A stretch of 64,000 nucleotides of DNA from Gimesia maris (GTDB lineage Bacteria > Planctomycetota > Planctomycetia > Planctomycetales > Planctomycetaceae), in assembly GCF_008298035.1 (NCBI RefSeq), contig NZ_CP042910.1, forward strand, positions 7,192,001-7,256,000. Reading direction: 5' to 3'. Positions 46,840 through 64,000 of the stretch are shown here, one piece after another. Both the position numbers and the translations under genes were made by a program. Position 1 is the first letter of the stretch. The number at the start of each line of letters is the position of its first letter. A model generated the notes under the pieces. The model was not told the DNA's origin and made no database searches. It saw only the letters and a list, made by a program, of their open reading frames with translations.

Positions 46840-47479
46840 CGCGATTCTCCTCATCTGAATAATCACCAAGGTCGATCCAGACTTTCACTCCGATAACTCC
46901 GAAGGTGGTGTGTGCCTCGCGGAATCCGTAGTCAACATGACGTTGCAGAGTCGAGAGTGGAATTGAGCCACGGCTTGCTTTTTCACGCCGTGACATCTCT
47001 GCTCCACCCAATCGACCGGAAAGCTCGATTTTAATTCCATGAACGCCCGTTTCCATTACCTGGTCCAGGGCACGTTTAATGGTTCGACGGAAGCTACCAC
47101 GCTTAGACAACTGCTGAGCAATATCTTCCGCAACCAGAGCTGCACTTTGCAGTGCATTATCAACTTCAATAATCTTCAGTTCCATCCGACGACCGGTCAG
47201 ATCTTCCAATTCTGCTTTCAACCGATCTACTTCCTGCCCTTTACGACCGATGATGATCCCCGGGCGGGCTGTAAACAAATGCACGACAACCTGGTCACGA
47301 GTTCGTTCGATCTCGACCTTGGGAATACCGGCAAATTTGTATTTGGTCTGAATAAACTTCCGGACCTTCTGATCTTCAACCAGCAGTGCCCCGAAGTCTT
47401 TCTTGGAGGCATACCACCGACTTCTCCAGTCTTCTACCACGCCGACTCGAAATCCGGTTGGTCGAACTTTTTGCCCCAT
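46778..47479 (-). CDS. rpsC: Ribosomal protein uS3
   Basis: The 233-residue protein lines the mRNA entry. It has the KH domain (TARPGIIIGRKGQEVDRLKAEL) and the C-terminal domain (AEMSRREKASRGSIPLSTLQRHVDYGF, GVKVWIDLGDY). The last approximately 20 residues, a basic and polar tail, are encoded in the stretch that also encodes the start of L16 in a different frame. Confidence 0.97.
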   Translation of the reverse strand: MGQKVRPTGFRVGVVEDWRSRWYASKKDFGALLVEDQKVRKFIQTKYKFAGIPKVEIERTRDQVVVHLFTARPGIIIGRKGQEVDRLKAELEDLTGRRMELKIIEVDNALQSAALVAEDIAQQLSKRGSFRRTIKRALDQVMETGVHGIKIELSGRLGGAEMSRREKASRGSIPLSTLQRHVDYGFREAHTTFGVIGVKVWIDLGDYSDEENRDGSDAKAGQAPQKPKRTHKR

Positions 47480-47558
47480 GATACAGGTTATCCTTTAAGT
47501 ATTTCTGGTTGAGTTTCAGTTATTTGTGACAACAGTTGTGTGAAAAATCAGGTCAGTA

Positions 47559-47903
47559 CTAAGGCAGCTCAGGAGCTTCAATAGCAACATGAATATGAGC
47601 CATACGACGACGGATCGTGTAGGCCATTCCTCGGGCACGGGGCTGAATGCGTTTGAACATCGGACCGCCATCAACGCGGGCTTCAGTGATTTTCAAACCT
47701 TCTACATTGCGAGCACCCTTGTCTTCAGCATTCGCCATTGCACTCTTGATAACCTTCTCAAGAAAACGTGCTCCCCGGTTTGGAATGTATTTCAACGAAT
47801 CCAAACCTTCTGAAGCAGTCATACCTCGAACCAGGTCTGCAAAAGGACGAACCTTTGTTGCTGATATTCGTGCAAATCGATGCATTGCTCGAACTTGCCC
47901 CAT
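47559..47903 (-). CDS. rplV: Ribosomal protein uL22
   Basis: The 114-residue protein whose long loop lines the exit tunnel. RFARISATKVRPFADLVRGM at the start and the loop RIQPRARGMAYTIRRRMAHIHV near the end are diagnostic. No insertion or deletion in the tunnel loop, as seen in some macrolide-resistant strains, is apparent. Confidence 0.97.
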   Translation of the reverse strand: MGQVRAMHRFARISATKVRPFADLVRGMTASEGLDSLKYIPNRGARFLEKVIKSAMANAEDKGARNVEGLKITEARVDGGPMFKRIQPRARGMAYTIRRRMAHIHVAIEAPELP

Positions 47904-47983
47904 GACAATTACTCCACTTCAACTATTGCATAATTCTATCGGTTATCGGCTTTTACAGCCGCAACAACAACAAACACAAACGC

Positions 47984-48250
47984 TTATTTTTTCTTCATCG
48001 TATGGCCGCGGAAGTTTCGAGTCAGCGAGAATTCACCCAGCTTATGCCCGACCATTTCTTCCGTTACATACACGTTTAAGTGAGCGCGCCCGTTATGCAC
48101 CAGGAATGTATGACCTACAAACTCCGGAGCAATCGTTGAAGCACGAGCCCATGTTTTGATCGGTGTCTTTTTACCCGACTCGTTCAACTTCTCAATCTTC
48201 TTAAGAAGTTTAACGTCAACATATGGCCCTTTTTTCAGAGAGCGACCCAT
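47984..48250 (-). CDS. rpsS: Ribosomal protein uS19
   Basis: The 88-residue head protein of the small subunit. [40 protein letters not shown] and [15 protein letters not shown] are diagnostic. The ATG at 48250 has GAGGA 9 bases upstream, so the in-frame start 15 bases earlier is not needed. Confidence 0.97.
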   Translation of the reverse strand: MGRSLKKGPYVDVKLLKKIEKLNESGKKTPIKTWARASTIAPEFVGHTFLVHNGRAHLNVYVTEEMVGHKLGEFSLTRNFRGHTMKKK

Positions 48251-48313
48251 AAAACTTGTCCTCAATTATCGAAAACAGATAGTTATACTGTAAATTAAAA
48301 TTAAAAAACGAAA

Positions 48314-49171
48314 TCAGAGCTTCAGCTGACCATAACGACGTGACTTACGACGTCGGATGATCGCCTTTGAAGAAGCCTTTTTCCTCTTTCTGGTCTTTCC
48401 ACCTTTGGCAAGCTTACCAGTCGGACTACAGGGATGACGACCGCCTGAATTACGACCTTCACCACCACCCATCGGGTGAGCAACCGGGTTCATACAGGTA
48501 CCACGCACATGAGGACGACGCCCCAACCAGCGTTTACGACCCGCTTTACCCAGGACCACTTTTGTATGTTCCGAGTTTCCAATTTCGCCAATTGTTGCCC
48601 GGCAGGAACTGGGAATACGACGTACTTCGCCGGATGGCAGAGTCACCTGTGCCCAGTTTTCTTCACGAGCATTCAACACGGCAGAGGTACCAGCACTGCG
48701 ACAGAGCTGACCACCACGACCAGGTTGCATCTCCACATTATGTATTGTTGAACCCAGGGGAATGCTTGACATAGGCATGCAGTTCCCGACGTTTGGTTCT
48801 ACCTTTTCTCCACTGACAACAGTGTCACCGGCTTTCAAGCCTTCCGGAGCCAGAATGTATCTCTTTTCTCCATCGACATAGTGCAGCAGGGCAATCCGCG
48901 CTGAACGGTTCGGATCGTATTCAATCCCATTTACCTTGGCTGGTACACCATCTTTGTTACGACGAAAGTCAATCAGACGATACATCCGCTTGTGTCCACC
49001 ACCACGGTGACGAGCAGTGATTACGCCCTGGTTATTCCGTCCACCTTTTTTCTTGTATCGCACCAGCAGGGATTTCTCAGGAGCTTTTTTACGATCTGTA
49101 ATCGCCGCAAAATCGCTCACCGACGCACCACGCCGACCTGGCGTTACTGGCTTGTAGAATCGGATTCCCAT
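48314..49171 (-). CDS. rplB: Ribosomal protein uL2
   Basis: The 285-residue protein next to the peptidyl transferase centre. The RNA-binding core and the catalytic-region loop [22 protein letters not shown] with the essential His are present. The start [21 protein letters not shown] is typical. It lies between rplW and rpsS. Confidence 0.98.
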   Translation of the reverse strand: MGIRFYKPVTPGRRGASVSDFAAITDRKKAPEKSLLVRYKKKGGRNNQGVITARHRGGGHKRMYRLIDFRRNKDGVPAKVNGIEYDPNRSARIALLHYVDGEKRYILAPEGLKAGDTVVSGEKVEPNVGNCMPMSSIPLGSTIHNVEMQPGRGGQLCRSAGTSAVLNAREENWAQVTLPSGEVRRIPSSCRATIGEIGNSEHTKVVLGKAGRKRWLGRRPHVRGTCMNPVAHPMGGGEGRNSGGRHPCSPTGKLAKGGKTRKRKKASSKAIIRRRKSRRYGQLKL

Positions 49172-49250
49172 AATTTAGTTCCTCAATTACTTTATTGGCT
49201 TCAAAACCAGATCACGAATTGCTTTGACTGACCCCTACACAAAATAAGGC

Positions 49251-49559
49251 TTAAAAGAATGAAATACGATCATCCTCATGCAGTTCAACAATCGCCTTCT
49301 TCCACGATTTTGTATAACCAACTTTATACTTATGCCGCCGTGGCTTACCGCCTCGATTCTGTGTGCGAACTCCAATCACCCGCACATTCCACAGCTCAGA
49401 CACGGCTTTTTTGATATCTGTTTTTGTGGCAGACTTATCAACCACAAACGTGTATGCATTAAAAGACTCAGACAGGTGAGTCCCTTTTTCTGTCACCAAT
49501 GGCCGGATGACGACCTGATACGGCTCCAGCTGAACGCCTTTTTTTGAACCATCCGACAT
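49251..49559 (-). CDS. rplW: Ribosomal protein uL23
   Basis: The 102-residue tunnel-exit protein that docks trigger factor and SRP. VIRPLVTEKGTHLSESFNAYTFVVDKSATKTDIKKAV and VGYTKSWKKAIVELHEDD match the family. GAGG lies about 9 bases upstream of the ATG at 49559, which is chosen over the in-frame start 15 bases earlier. Confidence 0.96.
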   Translation of the reverse strand: MSDGSKKGVQLEPYQVVIRPLVTEKGTHLSESFNAYTFVVDKSATKTDIKKAVSELWNVRVIGVRTQNRGGKPRRHKYKVGYTKSWKKAIVELHEDDRISFF

Positions 49560-49611
49560 AACAACTAACCTCAATACTCAGACTGGATGACTAAACTGAA
49601 AACCCTGTAAA

Positions 49612-50241
49612 CTATTCTTCAACCCGACCAAGCAACCGATCCAGGGCTGACTTTGTCAGAACCATCTGCCGCTGATGCAGAACATCATAAGCATTCAGGT
49701 CGCTTGCAGGTGAAACCTGTACCCCTGCAATATTGCGAGCAGATTTCCATACCACAGGATCATGCCCTTCAACCGTCAACAGACAACTGGTACTGGACAA
49801 CCCCAGTGCCTTCAGCACGCCTGCGACTTCTTTTGTCTTTGGAGCCTGCAACGCCAGCTCATCAATCAGCGTTACCTGCTCATCCTCAAATTTGCTCAAA
49901 ATTGCCATCCGGGTTGCCAGCTTAACAGCCTTCTTAGGCAGACGATAACTCCAGTCTTTTGGAGTCTTCGCAAAAGTATGACCACCACCACGTCTGACAG
50001 GAGTCCGGGAAGCACCAGCTCGGGCCCGCCCGGTTCCTTTCTGACGATACAGCTTCTTGGTACTACCAACAACCATACCGCGACTCTTAGTCTTTGAAGA
50101 ACCAATTCGCTTGTTCGCCTCATACATCACGACCACGTCATGCAGCAACTGGCGATTGATTCCATTGGCTAATTCCGTGGACTCAAATTCATACTTGCCC
50201 ACTTCTTTGCCAGCTTTATCTTGAATTGCAACAGAAATCAT
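49612..50241 (-). CDS. rplD: Ribosomal protein uL4
   Basis: The 209-residue protein, from the ATG at 50241, lines the exit tunnel with its long loop (KSRGMVVGSTKKLYRQKGTGRARAGASRTPVRRGGG). In E. coli L4 also represses the S10 operon; whether that holds here is unknown. The upstream in-frame start at 50289 would add 16 residues not typical of the family. Confidence 0.96.
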   Translation of the reverse strand: MISVAIQDKAGKEVGKYEFESTELANGINRQLLHDVVVMYEANKRIGSSKTKSRGMVVGSTKKLYRQKGTGRARAGASRTPVRRGGGHTFAKTPKDWSYRLPKKAVKLATRMAILSKFEDEQVTLIDELALQAPKTKEVAGVLKALGLSSTSCLLTVEGHDPVVWKSARNIAGVQVSPASDLNAYDVLHQRQMVLTKSALDRLLGRVEE

Positions 50242-50297
50242 TTCGACACCATTTATATAAGGCAGAACTACACTAAGTACTTCAAACACTCAAAAAA

Positions 50298-50987
50298 CTA
50301 ATACTTGTTAGTATGACGAATCACCAGATCGCCCCCATTCGGGCCTGGCACAGCACCCCGGACCAGGAGAACGCCGTTCTCCTCATCAACCCGAACCACT
50401 TTCAAATGCCTGACAGTGATCTGCTTGCCACCATATCGACCACCCATTCGCGTCCCCTTAAGAACACGCGAAGGATCGGCACTCATACCAATAGAACCAC
50501 CATGCCGATGCACACGCTTCACACCGTGAGTGGCCCGCTGGCCTGAGAAATTATGTCTTTTCATTACACCGGCGAAGCCACGCCCCTTGCTGGTACCAAT
50601 CACATCAATGAAAGGCACATCAGCGAAGACGGACACCGTCAGCTCACCACCGACTTCGCAGCCATGGTCTTCACCATCGGTGCGAAATTCTTTTACAAAC
50701 CGTTTGGGTTCGCAACCTGCTTTATCAACAACAGCCACACCGGACTCTGCTCGCTTCTTCTGACGCTTGCTGTCCAGTGCCGCCACATGACCACGCTCAC
50801 TACGAGCGGCCAATCGGCGTGGTTTATCTTCAAAACCAACCTGAACCGCCTCGTACCCATCCGTGTCCAAAGTACGCACCTGGAGGACATGGCAAGGACC
50901 AGCCTGAATCACAGTGACCGGGACCATAACCCCGTCATCATAAATTTGCGTCATTCCGACCTTTTTACCCAGCAGACCGACAGGCAT
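50298..50987 (-). CDS. rplC: Ribosomal protein uL3
   Basis: The 229-residue large-subunit assembly protein. MPVGLLGKKVGMTQIYDDG at the start, GVMKRHNFSGQRATHGVKRVHRHGGSIG and the C-terminal GAVPGPNGGDLVI are diagnostic. AAGGG lies 8 bases before the ATG at 50987, which decides the start over the GTG/ATG pair just upstream. Confidence 0.97.
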   Translation of the reverse strand: MPVGLLGKKVGMTQIYDDGVMVPVTVIQAGPCHVLQVRTLDTDGYEAVQVGFEDKPRRLAARSERGHVAALDSKRQKKRAESGVAVVDKAGCEPKRFVKEFRTDGEDHGCEVGGELTVSVFADVPFIDVIGTSKGRGFAGVMKRHNFSGQRATHGVKRVHRHGGSIGMSADPSRVLKGTRMGGRYGGKQITVRHLKVVRVDEENGVLLVRGAVPGPNGGDLVIRHTNKY

Positions 50988-51148
50988 ACTCATCACCCTT
51001 AAACAACGGGAACAAAGCTTCCATGAACACCGCCACTAAAGGCAGCAGAAAGCATAGCACCACCAGCTAAAAGCTGGACCCCTAAACAATCAAGCGACAC
51101 CGGCACTAAACCGACACCGCGAGCATCATAACGAAAACCGATAAAAGA

Positions 51149-51481
51149 CTAGTTTCCGCCAGCGGACGCCTTAATTTTAATATCAACCCCAGCAGGCAAC
51201 GACAATTTATTCAAAGCATCAATCGTCTTACCGGTTGGAGACAAAATATCAACCAAACGCTTATGAGTCCGAATTTCAAACTGCTCGCGAGATTTCTTGT
51301 CAATATGCGGCCCCTTCAGAACCGTATATCGCTCAATTCTCGTTGGCAACGGAATAGGGCCATGCACGATCGCACCGGTTCGCTTCGCGGTATCAACAAT
51401 ATCTGCTGCCGACTGATCCAAAACGGAGTGATCATAAGCTTCCATGCGAATTCTAATTCGCTCTTGACTCGCAACGGCCAC
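51149..51481 (-). CDS. rpsJ: Ribosomal protein uS10
   Basis: The 110-residue small-subunit protein, also NusE in antitermination complexes. [30 protein letters not shown] and [35 protein letters not shown] are diagnostic. No ATG lies near; a GTG at 51481 with AAGGA 8 bases upstream is preferred to the adjacent TTG at 51484. It is the first gene after a strong predicted promoter and opens the S10 gene block. Confidence 0.96.
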   Translation of the reverse strand: MAVASQERIRIRMEAYDHSVLDQSAADIVDTAKRTGAIVHGPIPLPTRIERYTVLKGPHIDKKSREQFEIRTHKRLVDILSPTGKTIDALNKLSLPAGVDIKIKASAGGN

Positions 51482-51551
51482 CAATAATTTCCTTCTTTAA
51501 AATTAGTCTCTTACCCCGTTTAGATACGATTCTCGCACGGGGAAGCGAGCA

Positions 51552-51580
51552 ATACTAATGAGACCTTCACCGCTTGTCAA
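51552..51580 (-). promoter_or_regulatory. Strong predicted promoter of the S10 gene block
   Basis: On the minus strand TTGACA (51575-51580, full consensus), a 17-base spacer and TAGTAT (51552-51557). Transcription would start near 51545, giving a leader of about 64 bases. A GC-rich hairpin CTCGC...GCGAG lies in the early leader (near 51530-51550). Confidence 0.8.
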
Positions 51581-51752
51581 CAACCCCACCAAAGCTTAAA
51601 ACGCTTTTTCTGAAATTCTGACTTCTTCACCAGGAAAGCACATCAACAACTGTTAATCTGAATACTGCTTACAGTTTTCAGCTTCGCAGAGGAGACAAGT
51701 TACACTCTCTCCCGCTGGATACCAAGCGACCCACCCCATGATTTTTCAAAAA

Positions 51753-53852
51753 TTATCCAATCATCTCTTTTAAGACACTTGGAGGCGCTGGCGCATACTT
51801 CAAAGGCTCCATGGAGAATGAAGCACGCCCCTGCGACAAGCTGCGAATCTGGGTAGAATATCCGAACAACTGAGATAACGGTGACTCAACCTCCATCACA
51901 CACAAATCTCCCCGCCACTCACTATTCAGCACACTGGCATTTCGCGAACTGAGGTCTGCCTGGATATTTCCACGAAACTCATCGGGAGTCACGACTTCCA
52001 TCTTCATGATTGGCTCAAGCAACTGCATTTTCGCATCCATAATGCAACCATGCAACGCCTCTGAAACTGCAGCTTCAACCGCCGCATCATTTGTTTCCCC
52101 CTCACGGGAATGCGCCTCCAGCACGGTAAACTGCACATTCATCAGTGGAAATCCAACCTGCCCGCCGCCGTCAACACCCATCCGCAATGTGTCCATCATC
52201 ACCTTGACCAGGCCGGGATCCAGATCTTCCGGCTTCAATTTACTGGCAATCGAAACCGGCACCTCCCCCTTAAACGGCTCCAGCCGCAACTTCACGCAGA
52301 AATACAGATTCCCGTTCGCTGACGGACGATTGAACTCAACCCTTTTTTCAACAGCAGCCGAAACGGTTTCGCGATAACTGACGCGAGGCTTGTGCACACG
52401 CACGCTCAAATTGAATTCTTTCTGCATCCGGTTTCGCAATACTTCCAGATGCAATTCACCCATACCGGACACAATCGTCTGGCCAGTCTCTTCGTTGGGA
52501 ATCGCCTTAAATGTCGGATCCTGACGAGACAGCTTCACCAGGGTCTCTTCCAGTTTTTTTCGATCCGCACTCGACTCAGGCTCCACTGCCATCGAAATTA
52601 CTGTCTCAGGAAACGAAATACTTTCCAGCAATATCGGATGCTTAATATCACACAACGTATCACCGGTAACGGCATCTTTCGGCCCGATCACACCGGCAAT
52701 ATCACCTGCATCAATACTGTCCGTTTCTACTTTTTCCCGCGAGTCGGCATGCACCCGCCAGAGCTGACTGATCAACTCCTTCTTGCCAGTTCGTGCATTG
52801 AGCAACCGCGTCCCACTCTTCAATTGTCCCGAGTAAACACGGATAAAACATAAATCGCCATGCTTGTCTGTCTGAATCTTAAACACCAGCCCACACATAG
52901 GCTCATCCACTGAAGTCGCCCGCGTTTCCGGTTCTCCAGCTTCACCACCCCGCTTTTTGGGCTGAGGATTAATCCCTTCGACAGGAGGCCGATCCAGCGG
53001 ACTGGGCAGAAATTCGCCCACTGCATCCAGTACCGGCTGCACGCCGATAAAATTCAGAGAAGAACCACAAAACGTTGGCTGCAGATCCCCCCGCAATGTC
53101 GCCTCCCTCAACAGACGCAGCAGTTCTGCCTCCGGAATATCTTCTGTCTCGTAATACTGCTCCAGCACCTTCTCGTCCAGCTCAGCGACAGCCTCCAGCA
53201 TCTTGCAGCGCCACTCCTGGGCCTGCTCCAGATACTCGTCAGCAATCTCCCGGACCTCAAAACTGGAGCCCATCGAATCCTTGTCATAGTAAAGCGATTT
53301 CATTTTGATCAGATCAATCACGCCTTCAAACGAAACCCCCGTGGAGGTACTGCCTTCCCCGATCGGTATCTGCAATGCCACCGGGTTGGCGCGCAGACGA
53401 CGCTTAATCTCTTCAAACGTGCGATTGAAACTGGCACCGATGCGATCCATCTTATTGATGAAACAGATGCGGGGCACGTTGTACTTATCCGCCTGCCGCC
53501 AGACCGTTTCGCTCTGCGCCTCGACACCTTCCATCGCACTGAATACCACCACAGCACCGTCCAGCACACGCAGACTCCGCTCCACCTCGGCCGTAAAATC
53601 GACGTGCCCCGGCGTGTCGATGATATTGATCGAATACCCTTTCCAATGACAGGTAATCGCCGCCGAGTAGATCGTAATCCCTCGCTTCGCCTCTTCTTCA
53701 TCAAAGTCGGTCGCCGTGGTACCTTCATCGACACCACCGGGCCTGTGCACAACACCTGCGTAATACAGAATGCGCTCCGTGGTCGTCGTCTTACCGGCGT
53801 CAATATGAGCAATGATCCCGATGTTTCTGATATGATCTATTGAAGCTGACAT
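51753..53852 (-). CDS. fusA: Translation elongation factor G
   Basis: The 699-residue GTPase drives translocation. G-motifs: AHIDAGKT (15-22), RGITI in switch I, DTPGH (about 80-84), NKMD; then the tuf-like domains II-V. AGGG and GTAAG precede the ATG at 53852, which gives [21 protein letters not shown]; an in-frame start 42 bases upstream would add residues untypical of the family. The gene lies in its classical place after rpsG, but a terminator-like hairpin separates them and tuf does not follow. Confidence 0.97.
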   Translation of the reverse strand: MSASIDHIRNIGIIAHIDAGKTTTTERILYYAGVVHRPGGVDEGTTATDFDEEEAKRGITIYSAAITCHWKGYSINIIDTPGHVDFTAEVERSLRVLDGAVVVFSAMEGVEAQSETVWRQADKYNVPRICFINKMDRIGASFNRTFEEIKRRLRANPVALQIPIGEGSTSTGVSFEGVIDLIKMKSLYYDKDSMGSSFEVREIADEYLEQAQEWRCKMLEAVAELDEKVLEQYYETEDIPEAELLRLLREATLRGDLQPTFCGSSLNFIGVQPVLDAVGEFLPSPLDRPPVEGINPQPKKRGGEAGEPETRATSVDEPMCGLVFKIQTDKHGDLCFIRVYSGQLKSGTRLLNARTGKKELISQLWRVHADSREKVETDSIDAGDIAGVIGPKDAVTGDTLCDIKHPILLESISFPETVISMAVEPESSADRKKLEETLVKLSRQDPTFKAIPNEETGQTIVSGMGELHLEVLRNRMQKEFNLSVRVHKPRVSYRETVSAAVEKRVEFNRPSANGNLYFCVKLRLEPFKGEVPVSIASKLKPEDLDPGLVKVMMDTLRMGVDGGGQVGFPLMNVQFTVLEAHSREGETNDAAVEAAVSEALHGCIMDAKMQLLEPIMKMEVVTPDEFRGNIQADLSSRNASVLNSEWRGDLCVMEVESPLSQLFGYSTQIRSLSQGRASFSMEPLKYAPAPPSVLKEMIG

Positions 53853-53974
53853 CTTACCCTGTTCATCCCATTCACAAAATTGCCAACACACCATTCAGAC
53901 AGCAACACACCGCTTCTGCCTGAAATCCAACTCACACAAACCAGATCTTACTTTTTCCACGTACGCCCGGTATC

Positions 53975-54025
53975 AAAAAAAAAGACGCACAAAGTAATGG
54001 CGCGAGAGCCATACCAGTGCGTCTT
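53975..54025 (-). terminator. Intrinsic terminator between rpsG and fusA
   Basis: AAGACGCAC (53982-53990) pairs with GTGCGTCTT (54017-54025); inside, ATGGC and GCCAT pair again to give a long two-part stem. A U9 tract follows on the minus strand (plus-strand A run 53975-53983). It begins 20 bases after the rpsG stop codon. Confidence 0.88.
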
Positions 54026-54044
54026 AATGATCGATTAACTTGCC

Positions 54045-54524
54045 TTAGCGTGAGAAGGCGAAGTGAGCAAATGCCTTGTTCGCTTCAGCCATTCGATGAA
54101 TATTCTCACGTGTTGTCATGGCTGTCCCCTCTTTCTTATGAGCGGACATGATTTCATCGGCCAGACGAACTTCCATCGGACGTCCCTTCTTGCCACGAAT
54201 TGCTGCCAGAATCCAGCGAATCGCCAGGGTCTGCTGACGCTTGGGATTCACGGGAGTGGGAACCTGGTAAGTCGCACCACCGACGCGTTTGGATCGAACT
54301 TCCACGCTGGGCTTTACGTTCTCTACAGCCTGCGTAAAGACCTCGATCGGCTCAACATCGGGAACCTTTTCCTTGATACGCTCCAAGGCATCATAAAAGA
54401 CGTTTTGAGCAACGCTCTTCTTGCCATCGTGCATCAGGCAGTTAACAAACTTGGAAGCCAGCAGCGAATTGAACCGCGGATCTGGCTTCAGCTGAGTCGC
54501 ACTGGCTGTAAACTTCTTGCCCAT
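54045..54524 (-). CDS. rpsG: Ribosomal protein uS7
   Basis: The 159-residue head-nucleating protein of the small subunit. [33 protein letters not shown] and [29 protein letters not shown] are diagnostic. The ATG at 54524 ([15 protein letters not shown]) is chosen from family length; the frame extends upstream to 54575 without such resemblance. Followed directly by a terminator. Confidence 0.97.
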   Translation of the reverse strand: MGKKFTASATQLKPDPRFNSLLASKFVNCLMHDGKKSVAQNVFYDALERIKEKVPDVEPIEVFTQAVENVKPSVEVRSKRVGGATYQVPTPVNPKRQQTLAIRWILAAIRGKKGRPMEVRLADEIMSAHKKEGTAMTTRENIHRMAEANKAFAHFAFSR

Positions 54525-54614
54525 TCCAACTTTTCCTCTGACAGTAATTTCAGTGCCCCGACAGAACACCGACAAATGTGATCAAATATTAAATGTAAGT
54601 ATTGAAACCAAGGC

Positions 54615-54986
54615 TTACTTAGGACGCTTGGTACCGTAACGGCTGCGTGCCTGACGACGATCATTCACGCCCAGTGTATCCAGAACACCACGGATGACCT
54701 TGTAGCGAACACCCGGCAAGTCGCGGACACGACCACCACGCACCAGCACAATCGAGTGCTCCTGCAGGTTGTGACCTTCACCCGGAATATAAGCTGTCAG
54801 TTCTTTCCCGTTGGAAAGACGGACACGAGCCACTTTACGCAAGGCGGAGTTCGGCTTTTTCGGGGTGACGGTTTTCACCTGCAGACAGACCCCACGCTTC
54901 TGCGGACAACCTTCCAGCAGAGGAGTTTTACTCTTGGAGATCTGTTTTTTTCTTGGCTTACGAATCAACTGATTAATCGTTGGCAT
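54615..54986 (-). CDS. rpsL: Ribosomal protein uS12 with Arg at the streptomycin position 88
   Basis: The 123-residue decoding-centre protein. [33 protein letters not shown] (K43 kept) and [24 protein letters not shown] are typical. The last motif has R88 (codon CGC) where E. coli and most bacteria have Lys; the neighbouring D89, site of a common modification, is kept. The ATG at 54986 gives the normal length, and the frame open to 55067 has no family likeness. It is transcribed from the predicted promoter at 55115-55143 and leads into rpsG. Confidence 0.97.
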   Translation of the reverse strand: MPTINQLIRKPRKKQISKSKTPLLEGCPQKRGVCLQVKTVTPKKPNSALRKVARVRLSNGKELTAYIPGEGHNLQEHSIVLVRGGRVRDLPGVRYKVIRGVLDTLGVNDRRQARSRYGTKRPK

Positions 54987-55114
54987 CTGAAACAATCCAT
55001 CTTCGTTCAAAACTTGAACTACAATAAACACTTTTATTGACATGCAGTCATCGAAACAAATGACCACTTAATTCGCATCTTTTCCGTACCTCTCACCGGA
55101 GACAGGAACGGGAC

Positions 55115-55143
55115 AATGTATCCAGCCCAAACGCATCCGTCAA
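55115..55143 (-). promoter_or_regulatory. Predicted promoter of rpsL-rpsG
   Basis: On the minus strand TTGACG (55138-55143), a 17-base spacer and TACATT (55115-55120). It would give a leader of about 120 bases before rpsL. It lies 70-100 bases beyond the rpoC stop, and I see no strong terminator between rpoC and this promoter. Confidence 0.7.
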
Positions 55144-55214
55144 GTCTCACACCTGATCCAATTTCTGATCAAAGGCAATCGACTGAACCACAATATCGTT
55201 CGGACTGCTACACC

Positions 55215-59576
<4,362 letters not shown>

Positions 59577-59671
59577 TGTGCACGCTCCTTATTTTCTGAA
59601 CTAATTATGATCAGACATTGATCCTGAAAAAAACTTCACGCTTGACGCAACTCCCCGGTTCGGAGAACGCG

Positions 59672-63388
<3,717 letters not shown>

Positions 63389-63784
63389 TAAGATGTTCTT
63401 TTCTACTTACCTGGTGCCAGATGTGGAAATGCTCTGCGCAGTTGACGCGGGAGGACTGACAGAGCACAAACCAAGAATTGCGAGGAGCCGCGGCGCGCAC
63501 CTCGAGAGAATACAGCCCCGAATGCTGCATTAAAAGCGAATCGCTTGATTAAGTTAAAGCCTGATAAATCGCTCAATACTACTTTGCTATTCAAAAGAGA
63601 GTGCAATGAGTCGATTGCTTAGACCAAATGGGACTGAAACGATGACTGATCGAAGCAGATAAACTTACGGAAACAAAAATAGGAAGCAGCATCAACACGT
63701 AACGAAATGAAGCTTCTGTAGTACAGTCACTCAACATTACTTTCGAACACAACCCGACAGAATCGCGCGCCCCTACTCGCCAGC

Positions 63785-63813
63785 ATTGTAAACTGTGTAA
63801 CAGAACACTTCAA
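63785..63813 (-). promoter_or_regulatory. Predicted promoter of rpoBC
   Basis: On the minus strand TTGAAG (63808-63813), a 17-base spacer and TACAAT (63785-63790). Transcription would start near 63778. It lies just downstream of the rplL hairpin, so rpoBC may be expressed apart from the L10-L7/L12 genes. Confidence 0.65.
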
Positions 63814-63849
63814 TCATACGCAGAAAAAAACCATATGTACACACACAGA

Positions 63850-63889
63850 AATCTAACCTGTGCCAAACTATTTCGGCACAGGTCAGATT
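63850..63889 (-). terminator. Terminator or attenuator hairpin after rplL
   Basis: A 15-bp stem (63850-63864 with 63875-63889) with a 10-base loop. Its single non-Watson-Crick pair is G-U on the minus strand but A-C on the plus strand. The U run (UUUUUUU, plus 63824-63830) starts about 19 bases after the stem, so it may terminate imperfectly, as the attenuator at this place does in E. coli. Confidence 0.6.
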
Positions 63890-63913
63890 CAGATGGCTTT
63901 TTTCAGTGATTGA

Positions 63914-64000
63914 CTACTTAACTTCAGCAGTACCGCCGGCTTCTTTGACTTCCTTAACCAGAGCTTCGGCATCTTCTTTGGAAATGCCTTCCTTCAATGG
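63914..64000 (-). CDS. rplL: Ribosomal protein bL12 (L7/L12), C-terminal end
   Basis: The last 28 codons of the gene; the remainder lies beyond the right edge. The residues PLKEGISKEDAEALVKEVKE and the final AGGTAEVK match the end of L7/L12, the stalk protein that recruits translation factors. Its place before rpoB is the classical one. Confidence 0.93.
   Translation of the reverse strand, partial: PLKEGISKEDAEALVKEVKEAGGTAEVK

Larger units (their letters stand above)
63389..63913 (-). other. rplL-rpoB intergenic region with a long rpoB leader
   Basis: About 525 bases. In transcription order it holds the rplL hairpin (63850-63889), the predicted rpoB promoter (63785-63813) and about 390 bases of leader. 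A stem TGCTCTG / CAGAGCA (63430-63436 and 63460-63466) lies about 40 bases upstream of the rpoB start. No conserved gene is seen in it. Confidence 0.6.

Overview
The window is a bacterial chromosome segment of roughly 50% GC. It most likely comes from a planctomycete close to Gimesia / Planctomyces maris. This is inferred from protein character, not from a search: exported TolB-like propellers in tandem, an M56 peptidase with secretin-like repeats, an ExbD-like protein with a coiled coil, Lys/Asp-rich small proteins, and a fragmented arrangement of the spc and alpha ribosomal operons.

Left part (1-36.9 kb, accessory and housekeeping genes on both strands). It opens with the C-terminus of a sigma-54 regulator and an exported glyoxalase-fold protein. 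Three tandem TolB-like propeller paralogues follow, then a BlaI-type repressor / M56 sensor-peptidase pair with a recognisable double operator. Next come a CPBP protease with an HD-GYP-like protein, serine acetyltransferase, an FHA-like coiled-coil protein, an ExbD-like protein, dethiobiotin synthetase, a zinc-ribbon membrane protein, an HtrA protease, RNase III and a lipoprotein transglutaminase. After these lie a BON-domain protein, a lipoprotein, an SDR oxidoreductase, an RND efflux operon divergent from its TetR regulator, an acetyl-xylan-esterase-like hydrolase and a small HExxH metalloprotein. Most units end in clear intrinsic terminators. Several hairpins contain a G-U pair that forms on only one strand, which fixes the direction of transcription.

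Right part (37-64 kb, all minus strand). Read in transcription order it is rplL (end only), rpoB, rpoC, rpsL, rpsG, fusA, rpsJ, rplC, rplD, rplW, rplB, rpsS, rplV, rpsC, rplP, rpmC, rpsQ, rplN, rplX, rplE, rpsH, rplF, rplR, rpsE, rplO, secY, a possible 33-codon ORF, rpmJ, rpsM, rpsK, rpoA, rplQ and a strong terminator. rpsN, adk, map, infA, rpsD and tuf are missing from their usual places. Promoter-like sequences with 17-bp spacers lie before rpoB, rpsL and rpsJ. Terminator-like hairpins follow rplL and rpsG, so the supercluster is probably cut into at least four transcription units.

Sequence-level points of interest: ribosomal protein S12 has Arg at position 88, where Lys is usual and where K88R gives streptomycin resistance in other bacteria. 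RpoB differs at three rifampicin-pocket positions. RNase III has Gly in place of a catalytic Asp. L17 carries an insertion and an acidic tail. rpsC and rplP overlap by 62 bases in different frames. A 73-bp ungapped repeat occurs twice, 22 kb apart. I saw no tRNA, rRNA, CRISPR array, phage or intact insertion sequence.
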